A stretch of DNA of 54,920 nucleotides from Aminobacter aganoensis (GTDB lineage: Bacteria > Pseudomonadota > Alphaproteobacteria > Rhizobiales > Rhizobiaceae). The translations under genes and the position numbers were made by a program. The stretch covers positions 1 through 54,920 of the forward strand of contig NZ_JACHOU010000027.1 in the NCBI RefSeq assembly GCF_014206975.1, given 5' to 3'. Below are positions 14,843 through 25,941 of this stretch, piece after piece (position 1 is the stretch's first letter; each line of letters opens with the position of its first letter). A model generated the notes under the pieces. The model saw only the letters and a program-made list of their open reading frames with translations. It did not search any database and had not been told where the DNA came from.

Positions 14843-16234
14843 ATGACGGCCGAACGGTGGCTGCCGGGGCAGATTGCCTCGCGCATCACGCCGTTGCTGC
14901 GCCGCGTCGACGCCGTGCTTTTCAGCCCCGACGAGCGTAGCGAAGCCGGCCGCATGTCGCTGATCGCCTTTGCCGTGCGCATCGTCAGCGCTGCGATTGC
15001 CTTCGTCAGCCAGGTGCTGCTGGCCCGCTGGATGGGCGGTTTCGAATACGGTATCTTCGTGCTCGTCTGGGTGTCGATGGTCATCGTCGGCTCGCTGTCC
15101 TGCTTCGGCTTCCACACCTCCGTCATCCGCTTCATTCCCGAGTATCGCGAAAAGGGCATGCTCGCCGAATTGCGCGGCGTGCTGTTTGCCAGCCGCCTTT
15201 TCGTGCTGATCGCCTCGACGGTGATCGCGGCGTCGGGCATGGCCGGCGTGTGGTTTTTCTCCGGCAGGATCGAAAGCTACTACGTCGTACCGTTCTTCCT
15301 CGGCATGTTCTGCCTGCCGATGCTGGCGCTGTCGGATGTGCTGCAAGGGCTGGCGCGCGCCAATTCCTGGGCCTTTTCCGCGCTCGTGCCGACCTACATC
15401 GTGCGGCCGGTGCTGATCCTGGTGTTCATGGCGGCGGCACTTCTGGCAGGCTTCGCGCCGACCGCCGAGACCGCCGTCCTCGCCTCGATCGCCGCCACCT
15501 ATGTCACCACCATCGCCCAGTTCGCCCGTGTCGCCTCGCGCGCCGACAAGCGCGTTCCCGCCGGGCCGCGCAGCATCCAGCTTAATTACTGGCTGAAGAT
15601 CTCGCTGCCGATCTTCCTGGTCGAGAGCTTCTTTTTCCTGCTCACCAATGCCGATGTGCTGATGGTCGGCTTCTACATGGAGCCGGACCGTGTCGCGGTC
15701 TATTTCGCCACGGTGAAGACGCTGGCGCTGGTCCATTTCGTCTATTTCGCCGTCAAGGCGGGCGTTGCCCAGCGCTATGCGCAGATTGCCCATGGCGAGC
15801 CGGAGAAGCTGGCCGGCTTTGCCCGCGAGACCGTGTCGTGGACGTTCTGGCCGTCGCTGGCAATGGGGCTTCTGGTGCTGTTGCTCGGCGAGCCTTTGCT
15901 CGGCATGTTCGGCCCCGGCTTCGACGCAGGTTATCCGTTGCTGTTCCTGCTCGTCGCCGCGGTGGTGGCGCGCTCGGCTGTCGGCCCGTGCGAAAGCCTG
16001 CTGACCATGAGCGGCCATCAGAATGTCTGTGCCATGGTCTATGCCGCCACGCTGGCCCTTAACATCGGCCTCAACGTCGCCTTGATTCCCACGCTCGGCC
16101 TGTGGGGCGCGGCGATCGCCACTTCGGCGGCGATGATCTTCGAGGCGACCGCGCTGTCGTTCACCGTATGGCGCAAGCTCGGCATCGTCATGGTGCTGTT
16201 CATCCCCGTCCGAAGCGCAATGGAGAAAGCCTGA
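14843..16234 (+). CDS. Wzx/MATE-like polysaccharide flippase
   Basis: This is a membrane protein of about 463 residues with 12-14 hydrophobic helices, of the oligosaccharide flippase/lipopolysaccharide biosynthesis family, which moves lipid-linked sugars across the inner membrane. The segment SAAIAFVSQVLLARWMGGFEYG is the usual first helix pair (written as SAAIAFVSQVLLARW and MGGFEYG), and the end FVYFAVKAGVAQRYAQIAHG is a typical mid-protein loop. ATG 14843 gives the family's usual start; ATG 14810 is also in frame. Its stop codon overlaps the next gene's start by one base (TGATG), so the acyltransferase is translationally coupled. Both suggest a small envelope- or exopolysaccharide-modification unit without glycosyltransferases nearby. 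Confidence 0.8.
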   Translation: MTAERWLPGQIASRITPLLRRVDAVLFSPDERSEAGRMSLIAFAVRIVSAAIAFVSQVLLARWMGGFEYGIFVLVWVSMVIVGSLSCFGFHTSVIRFIPEYREKGMLAELRGVLFASRLFVLIASTVIAASGMAGVWFFSGRIESYYVVPFFLGMFCLPMLALSDVLQGLARANSWAFSALVPTYIVRPVLILVFMAAALLAGFAPTAETAVLASIAATYVTTIAQFARVASRADKRVPAGPRSIQLNYWLKISLPIFLVESFFFLLTNADVLMVGFYMEPDRVAVYFATVKTLALVHFVYFAVKAGVAQRYAQIAHGEPEKLAGFARETVSWTFWPSLAMGLLVLLLGEPLLGMFGPGFDAGYPLLFLLVAAVVARSAVGPCESLLTMSGHQNVCAMVYAATLALNIGLNVALIPTLGLWGAAIATSAAMIFEATALSFTVWRKLGIVMVLFIPVRSAMEKA

Positions 16235-17514
16235 TGGTAGCCATCCCGCTTCTCGAAGAGACCAGCGGCGGCCCGGCCGGCTCGATGATCGCCGGCATTG
16301 CCGGTGTTCCGACCGATCTCGCCGATCTCGCCCACCTTGAACTGACCGCCAGCGAGCGGCCGCTCAGGCGGCTTGCCATCTATCCGGCCTCCGCCGGCTT
16401 CGACCTGGTCGAGGAACTTGACCACCTCTGCGCCCGCACCATCGAGCCCAATGTCTTTTTCAATCCGCGTTTCCTGGCGCCCGCCATGCCGAGGCTCGAG
16501 GACCGCGAAGTGCGGCTCGCCGTCATCCGCGACGGCAACGAATTCCGCAGCCGGTTGAGGCTGCTCGTGCCCTATTCGATCGAGAAGCCGGCGGTGCCGC
16601 TCGGCGTGCCGGTGATGCGGACCTGGTCGAGCCCGTTCGGGCCGCTCGGCACGCCGCTGCTCGACCGCGACGACCCCGAAGGCGTGATCGCCGATTTCTT
16701 CGCCATGCTGGCGCGGCCGCATCTCAAGCTGCCGAAGGTGTTCGTGCTGCCCGACATGCGGCTGGACGGTGCCGCCGCCCGCATCCTGAGCGCGACGGCC
16801 GAAAGCCGGGGCCTGCCGCTGGTCATCACCGGCCAGTTCGAACGCTCCTTCCTCGAAAGCGAACTCGACGGCGACGATTACCTCAAGGCCGCGCTCGGCA
16901 ATCGCCACTACAAGGAATTTCGGCGGCTCGAACGCCGGCTCGCCGAACAGGGTGTGGTCGAGCACAAGGTTGCCCGCACCCAGGACGACGTGCGCCACGC
17001 CATCGAACAGTTCCTGACGCTGGAGGCATCCGGCTGGAAGGGCCGCCGGCGCACCGCCATGGCCATCGACCGCTACCGTGCCGCCTTCGCCCGCGAGGCG
17101 GTGCACCGGATGTCCGAACAGGACATGTGCCGCATCCATTCGCTGACGCTCGACGGGCGCACCATCGCCAGCCTCGTCGTCTTCGTCGAGGCCGGTGTCG
17201 CCTACACCTGGAAGACCGCCTACGACGAGACCTTGTCGGGCTACTCGCCCGGCACGCTGCTGATGATGGCGGTCACGGCGCAGCACCTCGACGACCCCAA
17301 CATCATGACCACCGATTCCTGCGCCGTGCCCGACCACCCGCTGGTCGGCCGGATGTGGAGCGAGCGCAAGTCGATGGGCACCATCGTCGTCGGGCTGACG
17401 CCCGGCGCCGACCGCGTCACGCGCCAGGCGGCCTCGCAACTGCATCTCTATCGCGAGACACGCAAGCTCGCGGTCAAGCTGCGCGACCGGATGCGCAGCC
17501 TGCTGAAGCGCTAG
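16234..17514 (+). CDS. CelD/BioF2-like GNAT acyltransferase
   Basis: The 426-residue protein belongs to the CelD/BcsL group: a GNAT-fold acyltransferase with a C-terminal 'BioF2-like' domain (about 195-345). The domain contains NRHYKEFRRLERRLAEQG, LTLEASGWKGRRRTAM and the core RIHSLTLDGRTIASLVVF. Such proteins are found in cellulose and exopolysaccharide gene clusters and are thought to acylate sugars or lipids. The start codon overlaps the flippase stop, and its own TAG overlaps the convergent synthetase stop by four bases (CTAG). No substrate can be read from the sequence. Confidence 0.75.
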   Translation: MVAIPLLEETSGGPAGSMIAGIAGVPTDLADLAHLELTASERPLRRLAIYPASAGFDLVEELDHLCARTIEPNVFFNPRFLAPAMPRLEDREVRLAVIRDGNEFRSRLRLLVPYSIEKPAVPLGVPVMRTWSSPFGPLGTPLLDRDDPEGVIADFFAMLARPHLKLPKVFVLPDMRLDGAAARILSATAESRGLPLVITGQFERSFLESELDGDDYLKAALGNRHYKEFRRLERRLAEQGVVEHKVARTQDDVRHAIEQFLTLEASGWKGRRRTAMAIDRYRAAFAREAVHRMSEQDMCRIHSLTLDGRTIASLVVFVEAGVAYTWKTAYDETLSGYSPGTLLMMAVTAQHLDDPNIMTTDSCAVPDHPLVGRMWSERKSMGTIVVGLTPGADRVTRQAASQLHLYRETRKLAVKLRDRMRSLLKR

Positions 17515-19142
17515 AGGGCTTTCGCCTCGCGCTTGGCCCTGTCGCGGAAGATCCGGCGAATGACCTTGCCGGTGGTGGTCAGCGGCATCGAATCGACGAA
17601 CTCGACCTCGCGCGGATATTCGTGCGCCGACAGCCGCTCGCGCACCCAGAGCCGGATCTCCTCGGCGAGGGCGGCATCGCCGGCAATCCCGTCCTTGAGC
17701 ACGACATAGGCCTTGACGATCTCGGTGCGCAGGGCATCCGGCTTGCCGACGGCAGCGGCCAGCGCGACGGCGGGATGGCCGGTCAGGCAATCCTCGATCT
17801 CGCCGGGGCCGATGCGGAAGCCGGCCGAGGTGATGACGTCGTCGTCGCGGCCGAAGAAGGTGACGTAGCCGTCCTGATCCTCGATGCCCTGGTCGCCTGT
17901 CGTCATCCACTCGCCGATGAACTTCTTTTCGGTCGCTTCCGGGCTTTGCCAGTATTCGAGGAACATCACCGGGTTCGGCCGGGCAATGGCGATCTGGCCG
18001 GGCTCGCCGGCAGGCACGCGCCTGCCGGTGTCGTCGACGATGGCGACATGGTGGCCGGGCACCGCCTTGCCGATGGCGCCGCCGCGGCTGACGCCGAGGG
18101 CGGCACAGGAGGCGAGCACGGCATTGCATTCGGTCTGGCCGTAGAACTCGTTGACCGTGAGGCCGAGCTCGGCGGCAGCCCAGTCATAGGTCTCGCGGCC
18201 GAGCGCTTCGCCGGCCGAGCCGACGCTGCGCAGGCTAAGCCGGAAGCGCCTGCGGATATCAGGCACGGTCTTCAGCATCCTGAGCGCCGTCGGCGGGATG
18301 AAGGCGTTGCGCACGCCCATCTTCTCGACCAGCACGAGCGCTGCCTCGGGGTCGAACTTGTCGAAGCGGGCGGACACCACCGGCAGGCCGAAATAGAGGC
18401 CGGGCAGCAAGAGGTTGAGCAGGCCGCCGGCCCAGGCCCAGTCGGCCGGGGTCCACATCAGGTCGCCGGGCTGCGGCAGGAACTCATGCGCCATCTGGAT
18501 GCCCGGCAGGTGCCCGAGCAGCACGCGATGGCCGTGCAGCGCGCCCTTGGGCGGCCCCGTTGTGCCCGAGGTGAAGATCATCATCGCCGGATCATCGGGG
18601 CCGGTATCTGCGGCAGTAAAATCGGGCGACTGCGACGCGACGAGGCGATGGAAGTCATCCAGCCCGCCGCCGCCAACGACGACGATGGTTTCGAGACCGG
18701 GCAGCCGGCCCGCGACCTGGCCGACCTTGGCGAAACCGGCCTCGTTGGTGACGATGGCCCGCACGCCTGCCGTTTGCAGCCGGTATTCGAGTGCCTCGAC
18801 GCCGAACAACAGCGCCAGCGGAACGGCAATGGCGCCGAGCTTGTAGATGGCGACATGGGCGATGGCCGTCTCGAAGCTCTGCGGCAGCAGCAGCGCCACG
18901 CGGTCGCCGCGGCGCACGCCGCGTGACCTCAGCGCATTGGCAAAGGCGTTGGAGCGCCGGGACAACTCGCCGAAGGAGAGTTTTTCCGCCGCCCCTTCGA
19001 CACGGTAGTCGAGGAGCGCTGTACGTTCAGGGTCGATCGCCGCCCAGCGGTCGGAAACGGCGGTGCCGATGTTGAATTTGTGCGGTATTTTCCAGCGGAA
19101 GTCGCGGTAGAGGGCGTCGTAGGTGTCACGCCGTTCGAGCAT
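17511..19142 (-). CDS. AMP-forming acyl-CoA synthetase
   Basis: The 543-residue enzyme activates a carboxylic acid with ATP to an acyl-AMP and then a CoA thioester. The phosphate loop TSGTTGPPKG (191-200), YGQTECN, TTGDQG, the hinge GRDDDVITSAGFRIGPGEIE (20 residues) and the C-terminal catalytic Lys526 in TTTGKVIRR are all present. The acetyl-CoA synthetase-like layout and length fit the short/medium-chain branch, with the pocket unassigned. ATG 19142 is about ten bases from GGAG; the frame continues to 19214 unsupported. It converges on the acyltransferase gene; a shared acyl-CoA product is conceivable but unproven. Confidence 0.88.
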   Translation of the reverse strand: MLERRDTYDALYRDFRWKIPHKFNIGTAVSDRWAAIDPERTALLDYRVEGAAEKLSFGELSRRSNAFANALRSRGVRRGDRVALLLPQSFETAIAHVAIYKLGAIAVPLALLFGVEALEYRLQTAGVRAIVTNEAGFAKVGQVAGRLPGLETIVVVGGGGLDDFHRLVASQSPDFTAADTGPDDPAMMIFTSGTTGPPKGALHGHRVLLGHLPGIQMAHEFLPQPGDLMWTPADWAWAGGLLNLLLPGLYFGLPVVSARFDKFDPEAALVLVEKMGVRNAFIPPTALRMLKTVPDIRRRFRLSLRSVGSAGEALGRETYDWAAAELGLTVNEFYGQTECNAVLASCAALGVSRGGAIGKAVPGHHVAIVDDTGRRVPAGEPGQIAIARPNPVMFLEYWQSPEATEKKFIGEWMTTGDQGIEDQDGYVTFFGRDDDVITSAGFRIGPGEIEDCLTGHPAVALAAAVGKPDALRTEIVKAYVVLKDGIAGDAALAEEIRLWVRERLSAHEYPREVEFVDSMPLTTTGKVIRRIFRDRAKREAKAL

Positions 19143-19255
19143 GGACGGTCGTCTCCGCTCCTCCGCGAGTGGTTTGGCGCCGGGCCTGAAGCTCCAGGCG
19201 CCGTGGACAGGCATTTCGCGTAGCGCCTGCCCCCGTTGGCGTCAAGTGACGGCCG

Positions 19256-20044
19256 TCAGCGATGAGCGCCCAGGTAGCTAGGTTCGGCGTAGCGCTGTCC
19301 GGCCCGCGAGGGCAGGTACAGTTGCAGCAGAAACAGCAGCACCAGCACCGGCAACCACATCTCGTTGATCTCCTCCAGCGCGCGGGCGTACTTCATTGCC
19401 GTTTCGGGCAAGACGCTGCCGGCCTCCTTGAACCACCGGGGAATGGCGTCGAGGATCTTCAGCGCCGGCAAATAGAGGGCAAGCACGATCGCGCCATAGA
19501 AGGCTGGCGGCCTCTCGACCATCAACTCCCTGATGCGATCCCGCGATTTGCGCAGCAAAACCACGAGCATCGTGCCGATCAAGAGGATGGCCGCTGCACT
19601 TGCGAGTTTCTCCATGACCGGCACTTCCGGCCGGAGATATTGGCGAAGATTGAAGAGGCCGTATGTCGAAAAGGCATGATGCCAGTCCAGTTCGCGAACC
19701 CCGAGGAGCAGCGCGCCCAAGGCGATCAGCCCAGCCAGCCCGCCCCGGCGAAACCAGATGCCGGCGGCAACGATCGCAACGACAAAATGCAGGACCGCGC
19801 TCGCCACCTCGACAGGCCCGTTTTCCTGCAGCAAGACAGCAGCCGTGTCCGCCGACATCACGGCCGCAGTGAGCAGGCTCAGGGCGACCCCGGACAATGC
19901 GACCCAGAACAACAAGAAGGGGGAGTGGAGGAAATAAGGTGGGCTGAATTCGTGGTCTGGATGCAATTTCAATTCTCGGTAGGCTATCTGAAAGGAATGT
20001 CTTTCTAACAGGCTTCTGGATCGGGACCAGACATCTGTGATCAC
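19256..20044 (-). CDS. Uncharacterised integral membrane protein
   Basis: The 262-residue product has six to seven hydrophobic helices and a cytosolic N-terminal segment. A motif ELDWHHAFSTYGLFNLRQY follows the fourth helix, and EEINEMWLPVLVLLFLLQLY ends the protein. I recognise no named family. It begins at GTG 20044 with no visible ribosome site, and no in-frame ATG exists nearby. It lies downstream of secA on the same strand but beyond the secA terminator, so it is likely transcribed separately. Confidence 0.65.
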   Translation of the reverse strand: MITDVWSRSRSLLERHSFQIAYRELKLHPDHEFSPPYFLHSPFLLFWVALSGVALSLLTAAVMSADTAAVLLQENGPVEVASAVLHFVVAIVAAGIWFRRGGLAGLIALGALLLGVRELDWHHAFSTYGLFNLRQYLRPEVPVMEKLASAAAILLIGTMLVVLLRKSRDRIRELMVERPPAFYGAIVLALYLPALKILDAIPRWFKEAGSVLPETAMKYARALEEINEMWLPVLVLLFLLQLYLPSRAGQRYAEPSYLGAHR

Positions 20045-20140
20045 AATGGGGTCATCAGAGGCGGTTGACGACGCGGCAATGCATCGGGATTTCCTGGATC
20101 GGCAGTCCGCCGCGAAATCGTAGCCCTATGCCTCAAACAG

Positions 20141-20166
20141 AAACGGCGGCCGCTAGGCCGCCGTTT
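20141..20166 (-). terminator. Rho-independent terminator of secA
   Basis: AAACGGCGGCC (20141-20151) and GGCCGCCGTTT (20156-20166) form a perfect 11-base stem with a four-base loop, 23 bases past the secA stop. On the minus strand TTT, then CTGTTT, follows. Confidence 0.8.
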
Positions 20167-20189
20167 CATCACCATCGTGTTGCCGCCGG

Positions 20190-22913
<2,724 letters not shown>

Positions 22914-23150
22914 CAAGTGGCCCTTTCAATTCGAATGAAGCCGACTGTCCGCCGGCCGTACCTGCCGGGGATAAGGCGGTGGCAGGTACAACACGAAAAG
23001 CGCCCGGAAAACGGTTCTGGACGCGAAGACGATGGACAGATAAGAGGGGGCACAACTTATGTCAACGTTGCAGAGAGCCTGCCGAAGACGCCAAATTCCG
23101 CCACATTCAGGTGGATTTGGAAGTGCGTCATCCCCCATCGGAGAGTTTAG

Positions 23151-24074
23151 ATGTCTTTTTCGTTCCGTAGCGCCTCGCTTGCCCGCGTCGGGCTTGCAGC
23201 CGGGCTCGTGGCGCTGTCGTCGCTGCCTCTCGCCGCTCAGGAGACCGCACCGGCAGCTCAGCCCGCGGCCCCTGCGGCTCCTGCGGCGGCACCGGTGGAT
23301 CCCAACACGATCGTGGCCACTGTCAACGGCCAGGACGTCACCGAAGCCGACATCGCGCTGGCCGAAACCGACCTCGGCGCCCAGTTCGGCCGCCTGCCGC
23401 CCGAGCAGCGCCGCGCCGCGGCCCTGTCGTCGATCATCGAGATCAGGCTGATGGCGGCCCAGGCGTTGGAAAAGGGCCTCGACAAGGACGCCGACTTCCA
23501 GCGCCGCATGGCCTTCCTCGACCAGCGCGCGCTGCATGGCGAACTGGTCGAGAAGGAAGTCGCCGGCAAGGTCACCGACGACGAGATCCGTGCCCGCTAC
23601 GACAAGGAAATCGCGGCCCAGAAGCCGGTCAACGAGGTTCATGCCCGCCACATCCTGGTCAAGTCCAAGGAAGAGGCCGACGCGATCATCAAGAAGCTCG
23701 AAGGCGGCGAAGACTTCCAGAAGCTCGCCAACGAAAACACCACTGACCCGTCGGGCAAGACCTCGGGTGGTGACCTCGGCTTCTTCGGCCCCGGCCAGAT
23801 GGTGCCGGAATTCGAAAAGGCAGCATTCGCGCTCGAAGTCGGCGCCTACACCAAGGAGCCGGTGCAGAGCCAGTTCGGCTGGCACATCATCAAGGTCGAG
23901 GACAAGCGCTCCCAGCAGCCGCCGGCGTTCGACGCGGTCAAGGAAGAGGTCAAGTCGCTGGTGATCCGCGAGAAGTACATCGATCTGGTCAAGCAGATCC
24001 GCGCCGCCGGCAAGGTCGAAGTCACCGACCCCACGCTGAAGAAGGCGATCGACGCCATCGACGCCTCGAAGTAA
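23151..24074 (+). CDS. Periplasmic parvulin-type peptidyl-prolyl isomerase
   Basis: The 307-residue precursor has a Sec signal (VGLAAGLVALSSLPLAAQ, about 13-30) and an Ala/Pro-rich linker. A SurA-like N-terminal helical region (about 60-155) precedes one PpiC rotamase domain (about 160-252), with VHARHILVKSKEEAD, then GGDLGFFGPGQMVPEF and FGWHIIKVE. It would act as a chaperone and prolyl isomerase for exported proteins, fitting its position next to secA. GGAGAG lies six bases before the ATG. A strong terminator follows. It is a single-PpiC member, so PrsA/PpiD-like rather than SurA itself. Confidence 0.92.
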   Translation: MSFSFRSASLARVGLAAGLVALSSLPLAAQETAPAAQPAAPAAPAAAPVDPNTIVATVNGQDVTEADIALAETDLGAQFGRLPPEQRRAAALSSIIEIRLMAAQALEKGLDKDADFQRRMAFLDQRALHGELVEKEVAGKVTDDEIRARYDKEIAAQKPVNEVHARHILVKSKEEADAIIKKLEGGEDFQKLANENTTDPSGKTSGGDLGFFGPGQMVPEFEKAAFALEVGAYTKEPVQSQFGWHIIKVEDKRSQQPPAFDAVKEEVKSLVIREKYIDLVKQIRAAGKVEVTDPTLKKAIDAIDASK

Positions 24075-24090
24075 TTCCTGGCCTCAATTC

Positions 24091-24125
24091 AAAAAGGGCG
24101 GCGTCGGTTGGCGCCGCCCTTTTTT
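24091..24125 (+). terminator. Rho-independent terminator after the parvulin gene
   Basis: AAAAAGGGCGGCG (24091-24103) pairs with CGCCGCCCTTTTT (24112-24124) around an eight-base loop, and the T-run continues to 24125. It starts 17 bases after the stop codon. Confidence 0.92.
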
Positions 24126-24263
24126 ATTGACGGTTCGCGCGATCTGACTGTCGCTCTGGCGTGTTTTCGTCTTTGCGGTGGCCGAATGACCCGAGGCAGT
24201 GTCGTTGGCAGGATGAGGTTGCTCGGTTGCGCTGGGCCTGACCGTACCGTTAAGGAGCCTCGC

Positions 24264-24896
24264 ATGCCGTCGGCTGATCTGATCCTCGCGTTCCTTGCGA
24301 CGGCGGCGATCTTCGCCTTCATCCCCGGGCCGGCCATGCTCTATGCCGCAGCCCAGACCATGGCGCGCGGGCGCCGTTCAGGCTTCATGGCGGCGTTGGG
24401 CATCCACATCGGCGGCTATGTGCATGTCGTTGCCGCCGCGGCTGGCCTGTCGATCCTGTTCCATGCCGTTCCGTGGCTCTACATGGCGGTCAAGCTCGCG
24501 GGCGCTGCATATCTAGTATGGCTCGGCGTTTCCATGTTCCGCGGCCGCAAGCAGGGCGATTTCGACCCGTCTGGTGTTGGTCAAAAGTCCGGTCGTCGCG
24601 CCTTTGTCGAGAGCGTTGCCGTGGAAGTGCTCAATCCCAAGACGGCCATCTTCTTCATGGCCTTCCTGCCGCAGTTCATCGACGCGTCCGCGACCTTTCC
24701 GGTATGGTTGCAGTTCCTCATCTTCGGGTTGCTGGTCAACACGATGTTCACGATCGCCGACGTTGCCGGGGTGGTGCTGGCCGGCTTCCTGATCGGCCGG
24801 CTCCGGCGTTCGAGCCGGGCGCAAAGGCTGATGCAGCGCGTCGGCGGTGCGGTGCTTGTTGGCCTCGGTGTGCACGTCGCCCTTCAACGGAACTGA
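24264..24896 (+). CDS. LysE-family amino acid exporter
   Basis: The 210-residue protein has six hydrophobic helices of the LysE/RhtB family, which exports amino acids or small metabolites by proton antiport. The signature FIPGPAMLYAAAQTMARGRR near residues 17-36 (20 residues) is in the first loop, and VEVLNPKTAIFFMAFLPQF in the fifth segment. AAGGAG precedes ATG 24264; the frame is open further upstream to 24108 but overlaps the terminator there. It converges on the TetR gene. The exported compound is unknown. Confidence 0.9.
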   Translation: MPSADLILAFLATAAIFAFIPGPAMLYAAAQTMARGRRSGFMAALGIHIGGYVHVVAAAAGLSILFHAVPWLYMAVKLAGAAYLVWLGVSMFRGRKQGDFDPSGVGQKSGRRAFVESVAVEVLNPKTAIFFMAFLPQFIDASATFPVWLQFLIFGLLVNTMFTIADVAGVVLAGFLIGRLRRSSRAQRLMQRVGGAVLVGLGVHVALQRN

Positions 24897-24913
24897 GCGC
24901 GCCGAGGCTAGCC

Positions 24914-25507
24914 TCAAGCTTTGATGCCGTTGACGATCATGGCGATCGCCCGGCGCAACGTGGCGTCGTCTTCGTCCAGCCGGCCGGTCAGCAGGTGCAC
25001 CCAGGCATAAGAAGCGACCAGGTCGGCGACCTGCTCGGGATCGACATGCGCGGCAACCTCGCCGCGCGCCTTGGCCCGGGCAACGAGCTTGCCGGTGTTG
25101 GCCCTGCGCCCGGCGGCGTAGTCGGCCAGCGCTTCGGCGGCGGAGGGATCCGACTGGGCTTCGGCAAGCAGCGAGCGGAAGATGCCGCCCGATGGCGTCT
25201 CGCGCCAGTGGACGAACAGGCTCCTGGCAAAGCCGAACAGGTCTTCCTCGATGCTGCCGGTGTCGGGATAATCGACGTCGCGCTTCTGGCGCTGGTAGAC
25301 CTCGAGCAGCAGCGACGCCTTGTTTGGCCACCAGCGGTATATCGTCGGCTTGCCGGCGCGGGCGCGACGGGCGACGGCTTCTATCGAAAAGCCTGAATAG
25401 CCGTTTTCGATCAGCACGGCCTCGGCCGCCTCGAGGATGGCGTCGGCGCTTTCGGGGCTGCGCCGGGCGCCGATCGATTTCCGCGCCCCCTCTTGCTCGA
25501 TGCTCAT
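24914..25507 (-). CDS. TetR/AcrR-family transcriptional repressor
   Basis: The 197-residue regulator has a TetR helix-turn-helix at about 18-65 (AILEAAEAVLIENGYSG, then IEAVARRARAGKPTIYRWW) and a variable ligand-binding C-terminal half. ATG 25507 is chosen because GGAG lies six bases upstream; ATG 25510 is the alternative. It diverges from a small membrane protein gene, and a perfect palindrome lies at 25576-25591 between them. By analogy with TetR proteins it represses both genes until a ligand binds. Confidence 0.9.
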   Translation of the reverse strand: MSIEQEGARKSIGARRSPESADAILEAAEAVLIENGYSGFSIEAVARRARAGKPTIYRWWPNKASLLLEVYQRQKRDVDYPDTGSIEEDLFGFARSLFVHWRETPSGGIFRSLLAEAQSDPSAAEALADYAAGRRANTGKLVARAKARGEVAAHVDPEQVADLVASYAWVHLLTGRLDEDDATLRRAIAMIVNGIKA

Positions 25508-25546
25508 CATGCTCTCCGGTTCGTCGATAAATCCATACACCACCTC

Positions 25547-25576
25547 TTGACGAAACGAAACGGCCCGTTTTATATA
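25547..25576 (+). promoter_or_regulatory. Promoter of the small membrane protein gene
   Basis: TTGACG (25547-25552) and TATATA (25571-25576) are separated by 18 bases, a good sigma-70-type promoter. The TetR-type palindrome begins at the last base of the -10 box, so a bound repressor would cover the start site. Confidence 0.65.
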
Positions 25577-25591
25577 ACGAAACGTTTCGTT
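25576..25591. promoter_or_regulatory. Perfect 16-base TetR operator candidate
   Basis: AACGAAAC-GTTTCGTT is a perfect palindrome in the divergent interval between the TetR gene and the small membrane protein gene. A second ACGAAACGAAACG stretch lies at 25550-25562 and might be a weaker half site. TetR operators are typically perfect 14-20 base palindromes placed exactly like this. Confidence 0.75.
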
Positions 25592-25606
25592 CCGATGGAG
25601 ATTGAA

Positions 25607-25840
25607 ATGACCGCTTCCCAGACCCGCTTTTCCCGCCCACGCTTTGCCCTGATGGTGCTGATCGGCGTCTATCCGCTGATCACGGCTCTTCTCTACCTGG
25701 TCATGCCGCTGACCGACGGCTGGACGATCTGGCAGCGCACGCTGCTGATTGCGCCACTGATGGTGGCGACGATGATCTGGGGGCTCATCCCTGCCGTCCA
25801 GCGCCTGTTCCGCGGCTTTCTCAATCCGGCGGTGCATTGA
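25607..25840 (+). CDS. Small two-helix membrane protein under TetR control
   Basis: From ATG 25607 (GGAG seven bases upstream) the product has 77 residues with two hydrophobic helices (FALMVLIGVYPLITALLYLV and LLIAPLMVATMIWGLIPAV). A longer start at ATG 25595 is in frame. I recognise no named function; similar proteins are annotated as uncharacterised membrane proteins beside TetR genes. The promoter and palindromic operator upstream suggest inducible expression, perhaps by a compound acting on the membrane. Confidence 0.65.
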   Translation: MTASQTRFSRPRFALMVLIGVYPLITALLYLVMPLTDGWTIWQRTLLIAPLMVATMIWGLIPAVQRLFRGFLNPAVH

Positions 25841-25851
25841 GGCTGGACCAC

Positions 25852-25882
25852 GCCTTCGTGAGGTGAAACGCCTTGCGAAGGC
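25852..25882 (+). other. Hairpin in the argJ leader
   Basis: GCCTTCG (25852-25858) pairs with CGAAGGC (25876-25882). In RNA two G-U pairs and an inner AGG/CCT extend this to a continuous 12-pair stem with a seven-base loop. No T-run follows, so it is a leader or mRNA-end structure more than a terminator. It sits 59 bases before argJ. Confidence 0.5.
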
Positions 25883-25941
25883 TCGCGCGATCGGGCAAAC
25901 GGTGCCGACTTCAACCGTTTCCCGAGCCCGCAGAGGTTCTC

